Of a stretch of DNA of 64,000 nt, positions 31,104-38,633 are shown in pieces (position 1 is the first letter of the stretch; the number at the start of each line of letters is the position of its first letter). The notes beneath the pieces were generated by a model. The model made no database searches and was not told where the DNA came from. It was given only the letters and a program-made list of their open reading frames with translations. The position numbers were made by a program, and so were the translations under genes. Location: NCBI GenBank assembly GCA_902543485.1, contig CACBYP010000005.1, positions 62,001 to 126,000 on the forward strand, read 5' to 3'. Source of the DNA: an uncultured Pelagibacteraceae bacterium. GTDB taxonomy: Bacteria > Pseudomonadota > Alphaproteobacteria > Pelagibacterales > Pelagibacteraceae.

Positions 31104-31499
31104 ATGAAGCTAACAATACCTTATTATTTACACAAAGCGGGAGCTGGTTTTCCTTCCCCTGCAACTGACTACATAGAAGAAGATATAGATTTAAACGTAC
31201 ATCTAATCAAAAATGTTCCAGCAACTTTCATCATAAGAGTTCAAGGAAAATCAATGGTGGATGTTGGAATAAATGATGGTGATTTATTGGTTGTAGACAA
31301 AAGTTTAACTCCGAAAAATTTTTCAACTGTTATAGCAAATGTTCATGATGAGCTCGTTGTTAAAACTTTAGTTAAAGAAAAAGATAAACAATTTTTAACG
31401 TCAGGATCCAAAGAATTTTCTGATCGAATTTTAATTAATGAAGAACAAGATATTTTTATTTGGGGAGTAGTCACCTATGTCATACATTCAGTACACTAA
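31104..31499 (+). CDS. umuD: UmuD-like S24 peptidase, Pol V subunit
   Basis: AGFPSPATDYIEEDIDLN with Ala-Gly cleavage site, VQGKSMVDVGINDGDLLVVDK (Ser), LVVKTLV (Lys). ATG at 31104 preferred over TTG at 31053. Confidence 0.93.
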   Translation: MKLTIPYYLHKAGAGFPSPATDYIEEDIDLNVHLIKNVPATFIIRVQGKSMVDVGINDGDLLVVDKSLTPKNFSTVIANVHDELVVKTLVKEKDKQFLTSGSKEFSDRILINEEQDIFIWGVVTYVIHSVH

Positions 31500-32754
31500 A
31501 AAATTAGCACTAGTTGACTGTAATTCTTTCTATGTTTCTTGTGAAAGACTATTTAATCCAAAAATAAGGAAAAAACCTGTTGTAGTTTTATCTAATAATG
31601 ATGGCTGTATAGTTTCAAGATCTACTGAAGCAAAAGCTTTGGGAATTAAAATGGGTGAGCCCTACTTTAAAGCAAAAGATATTATTATAAAAAATGATGT
31701 ACAAGTATTCTCGTCAAATTATTCTTTATATGGCGATTTATCTAGAAGAGTAATGAGAACTTTAAAAAGATTTAACTCTGATATTGAAGTTTATTCAATT
31801 GATGAAGCATTTATGGATTTATCAAATTTTTCTGACAATGAAGTAGAGCAAGTTGGAAGAGAAATTAGGGAAACAGTTTTAAAGTGGACTGGTATTCCAA
31901 CAAGTATAGGAATAGCTAAAACTAAAACTTTAAGCAAAGTTGCAAATCATATAGCTAAGAAAAAACAATCAGGTGTTACAAGTTTAATTGGAATAGAAAA
32001 TCTTGATCCTATTCTTGAAAAAATTGATATTAACGATGTTTGGGGTGTTGGAAGACAAATGACAAAGTTTTATCAAAAAAATGGAATTTATAATGCTAAA
32101 CAATTAAAAAATAAATCAAACACCTGGATTAAAAAATCTTCAAATGTTCTAAGTTCAAGAACTGCAATGGAACTTAGAGGCGTGCCTTGTATTGATTTAG
32201 AAAAAACCGCATCAAAAAGAAAAAGCTGCGTAGTATCAAGATCATTTGGAAAAAGAATAGAACGATTTCAGGAACTTGAAGAAGCCGTTGCTAGTTATTG
32301 TTTAAATGCATCAGAAAAGATAAGATCTGAAAATCTTGTTGCAAAAGCAGTTATGGTGTTTGTTAGAACCAGTCCTTTTCAAAAACAATTTGGTTTTTAT
32401 TCAAACTCCAGAACTGTTGATTTTCCTATAGCAACTAACAATAGTATAGAGATAGTAAAAAATGCTTTATCTGTCTTGAAAGTAATTTTTAGAAAAGGAC
32501 ATCGTTATCAAAAAGCAGGAGTGATGCTAACCGGATTAACAGATGCTGAAAACAATGAAAACTTATTTTCATCAGCAAAAGACGAGAGAATTAATAGATT
32601 AATGAGATCAATTGATAATACAAATTATAGATATGGAAGATCAACATTAAGTCTTGCAAGTGCTGGTGTTAGAAAGTCTTGGAGTATGAAAAGAGATTAT
32701 AACTCAAAAATAGATACTGCTGACTTCTATTGTTTGCCAACAATTAGAGCTTAA
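31477..32754 (+). CDS. umuC: DNA polymerase V catalytic subunit UmuC
   Basis: LALVDCNSFYVSCERLFNP, VVLSNNDGCIVSRS, VYSIDEAFMDLS; overlaps umuD. Confidence 0.96.
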   Translation: MSYIQYTKKLALVDCNSFYVSCERLFNPKIRKKPVVVLSNNDGCIVSRSTEAKALGIKMGEPYFKAKDIIIKNDVQVFSSNYSLYGDLSRRVMRTLKRFNSDIEVYSIDEAFMDLSNFSDNEVEQVGREIRETVLKWTGIPTSIGIAKTKTLSKVANHIAKKKQSGVTSLIGIENLDPILEKIDINDVWGVGRQMTKFYQKNGIYNAKQLKNKSNTWIKKSSNVLSSRTAMELRGVPCIDLEKTASKRKSCVVSRSFGKRIERFQELEEAVASYCLNASEKIRSENLVAKAVMVFVRTSPFQKQFGFYSNSRTVDFPIATNNSIEIVKNALSVLKVIFRKGHRYQKAGVMLTGLTDAENNENLFSSAKDERINRLMRSIDNTNYRYGRSTLSLASAGVRKSWSMKRDYNSKIDTADFYCLPTIRA

Positions 32755-32759
32755 AAAAA

Positions 32760-33629
32760 TTATTTTATCGTATCAATACTTTCAATATTACTAAGAGAAT
32801 CATTTAATTCCTCTAAATTTTCTCTTCTTCCAATCATTACAACTGATAATCCAAATGTGATAATTAGAGCTAAGGGGATAGCTGTAACAACACTCATGTG
32901 ATCAGCCATTAAGATTAAATAAATGGCATAAAATAAAATTGATCGAATAATAACTGTAGATTTAAAAACAGCTATGATTGCTAAAGAATGCTTAATTAAA
33001 TTTTTAAAACTCATTTTAGAAGGACCAAAATATCTTGTTCCTCTTTCTGAAGGAGATGAAGATCTATCTTTTTCTAATTTTGCCAATGCTCCAGAGAAAC
33101 TGCACCAAATAGATTTATCATTTATTAATTTCTCAACAGTTGATTTCGGAAGACATGTATAATTTCCAAATTTTATCGAGTGACCAGTAAATACATAGGT
33201 AATTATTTTATGCAAATGATAACAAGTTTTAAAAAAAATATTTTCAGATCTTTTTAATCTTTCTCCTACGATTGGTTTTCCTTCATCATAATTAATATAT
33301 TCTAAAAAACTTTTAATTTCTTCAGGTCTATCTTCACCATCTGAATCCATTGGTATTACATAATCAAACTCTTTATTTTGAAATATATGTTTAAGTCCTG
33401 TTGCTATGCATCTTCCATGGCCTTGATTATTTTTAATATTTAAAATTTCAACAGATAATAGGTTTTCTGTATTGGAAATAGAAGTTGGTTTTTCCTCAGT
33501 TGATGCGTCATTAACTATGACAAGAGAAAATTCTGCATCTAAATCTTTTACTATTGTATTTATTTCTTCAATTAATTTTGAAGCTGATTTCCAGTCATTG
33601 TAAACTGGTGTTAAAATAGTAATTTTCAT
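32760..33629 (-). CDS. Glycosyltransferase family 2 with C-terminal TM segments
   Basis: MKITILTPVYNDWKSASKLIEEI, DYVIPMDSDGEDRPEEI, hydrophobic C-terminal helices. Confidence 0.87.
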   Translation of the reverse strand: MKITILTPVYNDWKSASKLIEEINTIVKDLDAEFSLVIVNDASTEEKPTSISNTENLLSVEILNIKNNQGHGRCIATGLKHIFQNKEFDYVIPMDSDGEDRPEEIKSFLEYINYDEGKPIVGERLKRSENIFFKTCYHLHKIITYVFTGHSIKFGNYTCLPKSTVEKLINDKSIWCSFSGALAKLEKDRSSSPSERGTRYFGPSKMSFKNLIKHSLAIIAVFKSTVIIRSILFYAIYLILMADHMSVVTAIPLALIITFGLSVVMIGRRENLEELNDSLSNIESIDTIK

Positions 33630-33633
33630 TTAT

Positions 33634-33738
33634 TTAACTTGCAAGCAACCTCAGCAAAGAAGCTACAATTCCATGTCCAGATAACTCTATAATTACAACA
33701 ATAAAGACGATGAAAAGTATATTTTTATTGAATTTCAT
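33634..33738 (-). CDS. 34-aa putative membrane micropeptide (MKFNKNILFIVFIVVIIELSGHGIVASLLRLLAS)
   Basis: Read by hand: ATG at 33738-33736, TAA at 33636-33634; fills the gap between the stop of the upstream GT39-like gene (33741) and the start of the GT2 gene (33629). Confidence 0.55.
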   Translation of the reverse strand: MKFNKNILFIVFIVVIIELSGHGIVASLLRLLAS

Positions 33739-33740
33739 AT

Positions 33741-35096
33741 CTAAGACCCAACACAAATCTTATCAATACACATATATTTTTCAAATGAATTCAATTTTTC
33801 TTTTGTAACAAAGCCTATCCAAATTGGTCTTGAATTTATGTGATATGATAAATTTCCAGCTGTCCATTCATCACCAAGCACATATTTAATAGGTTCATCA
33901 TGTTGTTCATGCCATGCCATTTGAACTTTTGTAGCTATATCTCTTCCAGGATAATCAGTTCTTTTATCAGTCTGAGATATTGAGACATAACCATACAAAA
34001 TTGGAGATAATAAAAATAAAAATATAAATCCTATTAAAAATGAATTTATTTTTCTAAAGTTTATTTGAGATTTAAGAATATAAATGAATAAAGTTCCAAA
34101 GAATAAATAAAAAGGTGTCATCCACATAGTCCTAATCTTTGATCCAGTTATCAGAGCTGTCATAAAAACCAGAACAATTGGGACAAAATTAATAAATATT
34201 AAAAATAAAATTTTTTTATCTTTTAAATTTAATTTTTTAGGCATTTTTTTTACTAGCATCCAGACTAAAATTAAAAATGGTATTAAAATACCAATTTGTT
34301 TTAATATGAATATCAATGGATACTTAATATGATTTATTATTTGTCCTTCATCTAAACCTGCACGGGCAAAACCATATTTAATAGTGATAAAATCATTATT
34401 GAATAACCAAATTATATGTGGAATTAAAATTACAAAAAACACTTCCAAAGAAACTAAATATTTAAAATCAAATTTTTTAGTTTTTTTAAAAAATATTAAA
34501 TATGCAAACAATAAGTCTATTGCGACTAATAAATAAATAAAAAGATACTTAGATAAAATTCCAAATGCTGCTGCAGCACCTAGCAAAATACAATCATAAA
34601 GCCCAACTATTTTACTATTATATATTTTCCAAGCGTAATAAACCGTAAGACACCAAAAAGGTAATTGGCAAACATTTACATTAAATTCTGGAGTTGTAAA
34701 ATTATAGAAGTATATGCCTTCAATAAGAAAAACTGATAACAAACTCAAAGTACCGTCATTTAGAATTTCTTGTGATAGTTTAAAAATAATGAAAAAAGAC
34801 ACCACTACAAAAATTTGACTCAAAAAATAATAAGCCCAATCTTGTGGACCAAATATTTGAAAAAAAATTTCAAGTATAAAGGCCACCATTGGAGGATGTT
34901 TTCCGTAACCCCAGTCTAAATTACTTCCCCAAGCTAAGTGTTCAATTGTATCTAGAGGTAAATTTATATTTGTTATGCTAGGAACAACTGTCCATAGAAT
35001 AAGATGAGTCGTTACAAAAATATAAAAAATATTATTTAAATTTCTTTTGTTTAAGGCCATTTTCATCAATCTATATGAATAAACCGTTCTTGACAC
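33741..35096 (-). CDS. GT39/ArnT-like integral membrane glycosyltransferase
   Basis: Multi-TM; LPLDTIEHLAWGSNLDWGYGKHPPMVAFILEIFFQIFG motif. Confidence 0.82.
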   Translation of the reverse strand: MSRTVYSYRLMKMALNKRNLNNIFYIFVTTHLILWTVVPSITNINLPLDTIEHLAWGSNLDWGYGKHPPMVAFILEIFFQIFGPQDWAYYFLSQIFVVVSFFIIFKLSQEILNDGTLSLLSVFLIEGIYFYNFTTPEFNVNVCQLPFWCLTVYYAWKIYNSKIVGLYDCILLGAAAAFGILSKYLFIYLLVAIDLLFAYLIFFKKTKKFDFKYLVSLEVFFVILIPHIIWLFNNDFITIKYGFARAGLDEGQIINHIKYPLIFILKQIGILIPFLILVWMLVKKMPKKLNLKDKKILFLIFINFVPIVLVFMTALITGSKIRTMWMTPFYLFFGTLFIYILKSQINFRKINSFLIGFIFLFLLSPILYGYVSISQTDKRTDYPGRDIATKVQMAWHEQHDEPIKYVLGDEWTAGNLSYHINSRPIWIGFVTKEKLNSFEKYMCIDKICVGS

Positions 35097-35139
35097 TCAT
35101 TTATTCATGAATATATTCACCAACTCAAAATAGCTAAGT

Positions 35140-35556
35140 ATGGTAAGAATTTCAAAAACTTATATTCCAAAAGAAAAAGAAAAATACATGTGTGCTAAAC
35201 ATTTAGCGTATTTTAAGATGAAATTAATGGAGTGGAAAAAAGATTTAAAGAGATCTAATAACGAGGCGATTTTTCAAGCATCCATGGATGATAATAGTGC
35301 ATCAGCTGATATAGTTGATCAGGCAAGCTCTTACACAGAAAAAAATGTAGAAATGAGAGCTATTAATAGACAAATCAAATTAATCTCAAAAATAGACGGT
35401 GCATTGAAAAAAATACAGGATGGAACTTACGGTTTTTGTGAAGAAACTGGTGAGCCTATTGGTTTAAAAAGATTAATGGCAAGACCAGTTGCAACTCTCT
35501 GTATTGCAGCTCAAGAAAAACACGAAAAAGATGAAAAAGTTTACGCTGACGATTAA
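35140..35556 (+). CDS. dksA: DksA/TraR family RNA polymerase-binding protein
   Basis: DGTYGFCEETGEPIGLKRLMARPVATLCIAAQEKHE. Confidence 0.92.
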   Translation: MVRISKTYIPKEKEKYMCAKHLAYFKMKLMEWKKDLKRSNNEAIFQASMDDNSASADIVDQASSYTEKNVEMRAINRQIKLISKIDGALKKIQDGTYGFCEETGEPIGLKRLMARPVATLCIAAQEKHEKDEKVYADD

Positions 35557-36177
35557 GGAAAATCAATTTCAGCATCTTTATTTAGAGCTTTAAACCCTTT
35601 TACTACAGCTGGACGTTCAGCAATTTCCACAAACCACCTAGACAAACTTTCAAAATTATTTAATCCAATATCATGTCTTTTGTGTCTTGCAATCCATGAC
35701 CATGTAGCAATATCAGCAATAGAGTACTTATCATTTGCTAAAAACTTACTTCGAGCCAATCTAGCTTCAAGATCTTCATAAATTTTTCTGGTGATTTTGA
35801 AGTATCTTTCCTCACCCCACTCACTTTTTCCTTGATGATAATAATGAAACTGATGATGTTGTCCTATCATTGGGCCAACAATAGCCATTTGAGCCATCAA
35901 CCACTGATTTATCTCTAACCTCTCTGCTTCAGGATATAGTTTTTTTACTTTTCTCACCTAAATACATAAGGATAACCCCAGACTCGAATACAGTCTTGTT
36001 ATGCTTATGATCTATAATTACAGGTATTTTATTAAAGGGACTTATTTTTTTAAATTCTGGTTTAAATTGATCTCCACTCAAATTAACTTTTGTAAGTTTG
36101 TATTTAAAATTAATTTCCTCGAGCATAATGCTAATTTTCCACCCATTAGGAGTATCGGCAGTAAAAAGTTCTATCAT
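35553..36177 (-). pseudogene. Glutathione S-transferase family protein, apparently frameshifted (ORFs 35929..36177 and 35553..35957)
   Basis: N-terminal thioredoxin-fold half ends ...MYLGEKSKKTIS; C-terminal half starts ...KKLYPEAERLEINQWLMAQMA in another frame. Removing one A from the A7 run (T-run 35940-35946) restores one ORF. Confidence 0.8.
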
Positions 36178-37190
36178 TCTTTTACACCCAATCTATCTTT
36201 GATAGTGCTGGATGCAGTTGTAAATTCAAATCTATATTTTTCATCAGGTCTTGCATATTTAAAACAACCTCTTGCGGCTAAAGCTCCTTCATGAAAACCT
36301 GAAAGTATTAACTTCAATTTGCCTGGGTAAGTACAAATATCTCCAATTGCAAATATTCCTTTTTTGTTTGTTTCAAAATTTTCTGTATTTACTGGTATTG
36401 TTTTTTTATCTAAATTCAATCCCCATTCAGCTATTGGCCCTAATTGCATTATTAATCCAAAAAAACCTAAAACATAATCAGCTTTAATAACTTTGCTTTC
36501 GCCTGACTCACTTTTTATTTCTACGCTTTCTAATATGCCATTTCCTTTGACGTCTTTAATTGAATATTTAGTAATTAAATCAATAGTTTTATTATCACTT
36601 AATTCTTTTATTTTTTGAACACTTGCTGGTGCTCCTCTAAACTCATCTCTTCTATGAACAAGAGTTACTTTAGATGAATTAGATAATTCTATAGCCCAAT
36701 CTAGTGCACTATCTCCACCTCCGAAAATAACAACTGATTTATCTTTAAAAATAGTTTTATCTTTTATTGAATATAATACTGATTTTCCATCGTACTTTTC
36801 GACACTTTTTATTGGAAATTTTCTTGGTTCAAAAGAACCTACACCTCCTGCGATAACAATATTTGGTGTTTCAAATTCCTTTCCATTTAAAGTTCTAACT
36901 AACCATTTATTGTTTTCATTTTTTAATTCTTGAACTCTATCACTTAAGTGAAAATTAAAATTAAACGGTTTAATTTGCTCAATTAAATTGTTTGTAAGTT
37001 CTTCTCCTGTACATTTAGGAACTGCAGGAATATCATAAATTGGTTTATCAGGATAAAGTTCAATACATTGTCCTCCAATTTTATCTAGGTTGTCTACAAT
37101 TTCACATTTTAATCCAATGATCCCTAATTGATGTGCACAGAATAAACCTGTAGGTCCTGCTCCAATAATTACTACATCTGTTTTTATCAT
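36174..37190 (-). CDS. Ferredoxin-NADP reductase, thioredoxin-reductase-like type
   Basis: DVVIIGAGPTGLFCAHQLG, KSVVIFGGGDSALDWA, GIFAIGDICTYPGKLKLILSGFHEGALAA. Confidence 0.93.
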   Translation of the reverse strand: MIKTDVVIIGAGPTGLFCAHQLGIIGLKCEIVDNLDKIGGQCIELYPDKPIYDIPAVPKCTGEELTNNLIEQIKPFNFNFHLSDRVQELKNENNKWLVRTLNGKEFETPNIVIAGGVGSFEPRKFPIKSVEKYDGKSVLYSIKDKTIFKDKSVVIFGGGDSALDWAIELSNSSKVTLVHRRDEFRGAPASVQKIKELSDNKTIDLITKYSIKDVKGNGILESVEIKSESGESKVIKADYVLGFFGLIMQLGPIAEWGLNLDKKTIPVNTENFETNKKGIFAIGDICTYPGKLKLILSGFHEGALAARGCFKYARPDEKYRFEFTTASSTIKDRLGVKE

Positions 37191-37513
37191 TAAACTTGTT
37201 TCTCCGGCATATGTACAGTTAAACCATCTAAATCATCTGAAACGATTAATTGACAACTTAATCTGCTGTTAGATTTAGGTTCAAAGGCTTGATCTAACAT
37301 ATCATCCTCACCCATTTCTTTTTCTGGAAGTTTTTTAAACCATTCATCGTCGTTAATATATACATGACAAGTTGCACACGACATTCCACCTCCACAATCT
37401 GCATCTATGCCCGGGATATCATTTTGTATAGCTCCTTCCATTACACTAAGACCATTTGCAACATCGGCCTCATGTTCTGTACCATTGAATTCTATATATT
37501 TGATTTTCGCCAT
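37190..37513 (-). CDS. 2Fe-2S ferredoxin
   Basis: DADCGGGMSCATCHVYI ... SRLSCQL cysteine ligands. Confidence 0.94.
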   Translation of the reverse strand: MAKIKYIEFNGTEHEADVANGLSVMEGAIQNDIPGIDADCGGGMSCATCHVYINDDEWFKKLPEKEMGEDDMLDQAFEPKSNSRLSCQLIVSDDLDGLTVHMPEKQV

Positions 37514-37591
37514 ATTAAATAAATAATTCTTATAAACTAATTTGTGACTGCGGCAAATTTTTGAAATTTAGCATTTTCTGTTTTTTGGACC

Positions 37592-37634
37592 AAAAAAAAA
37601 GGCAGGTATGTTTTAACACACCCGCCTCTTTTTA
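37592..37634 (-). terminator. Rho-independent terminator between proteorhodopsin and ferredoxin
   Basis: Minus strand AGGCGGGTGTG-TTAAAA-CATACCTGCCT followed by a T run (stem uses two G-U pairs). Confidence 0.88.
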
Positions 37635-37648
37635 ATATTAAAAGCTAA

Positions 37649-38419
37649 TTATCTAGCTCGTGCTCCACCTTGTGAAACTGCTGCTGACCAGATTACTAGA
37701 CCAAAAGCAATTTTGTTGATGAAGTCTGCTAAGTTGTAAATCACGTTCAATGAGTTAGCATCTACTCCTCCTACTAGGTAACCAAAAATGTAACCTAATG
37801 GGTAAATAGCCCAACCGATTGTTACGATCATTCTCATAGCACCCCATGCTGTTGCTAATGGCTTGTTTCCAGTTTTTGCTGCAATTTTTCCAGCTTCACC
37901 AGAGAATACTTCATATAAGATGTAGATCCATCCAGCCATACCGACTATGAAACCAAGCATAGCATTGATGTAACCTGCTTCTCCTAAGTATCCACCAATT
38001 AACATCACAAGCGAACCAATTAATAATCTCCAGAAGATTGCTCCTGGGATTTTCTTAACTGCTGCTAGAATTAAGTAAAACTCGATCATCTGTAATGGTA
38101 CAGTGATTAACCAATCAATATATCTATATACTGTTGGAGAATCTCCAGTCATTACCCATACATCTCTCATGTACATGTAGTGAATGAATGCAACACCAGT
38201 TACAAGACCAGCTACTGTTACTGAAGTTTTCCAGCCTGCTGCAACAGTATTTCTTTCCATGAAGAAGAATACTGTAGCTGCTGCCATACCCATTGCGATT
38301 ACCCAAAAGGAAATCCCAACGAAGTCGTCAGAAGCTAACATAGCAGTTGCTGCGTTTGCTGCACCAGTAAGACCAAATAGAGCCACTGCTGCTAATGCAA
38401 ACATTTTAAGTTTTTTCAT
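37649..38419 (-). CDS. Proteorhodopsin (Q105-type, predicted blue-tuned, proton pump)
   Basis: RYIDWLITVPLQMIEFYLILAA (D97/T101/Q105/E108 equivalents), ADFINKIAFGLVIWSAA retinal lysine. Confidence 0.97.
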   Translation of the reverse strand: MKKLKMFALAAVALFGLTGAANAATAMLASDDFVGISFWVIAMGMAAATVFFFMERNTVAAGWKTSVTVAGLVTGVAFIHYMYMRDVWVMTGDSPTVYRYIDWLITVPLQMIEFYLILAAVKKIPGAIFWRLLIGSLVMLIGGYLGEAGYINAMLGFIVGMAGWIYILYEVFSGEAGKIAAKTGNKPLATAWGAMRMIVTIGWAIYPLGYIFGYLVGGVDANSLNVIYNLADFINKIAFGLVIWSAAVSQGGARAR

Positions 38420-38633
38420 AAAAAACTCCCTCTCGTTAGTTTTTTTTAGTTTAAATTTAAACTACGGACAAACCATAAAGGTTTCTCCAAAGTTATGGGC
38501 TTAATATCAAATTAAATTAGTTTGTTGAAGACTTTTTGCCGCGTTATAAGTGTTGATTTTACTGACTTTTTAAAATTAAATACAACCTGTTGCATAAATT
38601 CAATAGAAAAATGAGCATAAAAACCAAATCATA

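Noticed and set aside
30914-31104. Chromosomal replication origin
   Set aside because: Only one clear DnaA box was seen, with no cluster of boxes or typical origin-flanking genes; kept only as a low-interest regulatory observation.
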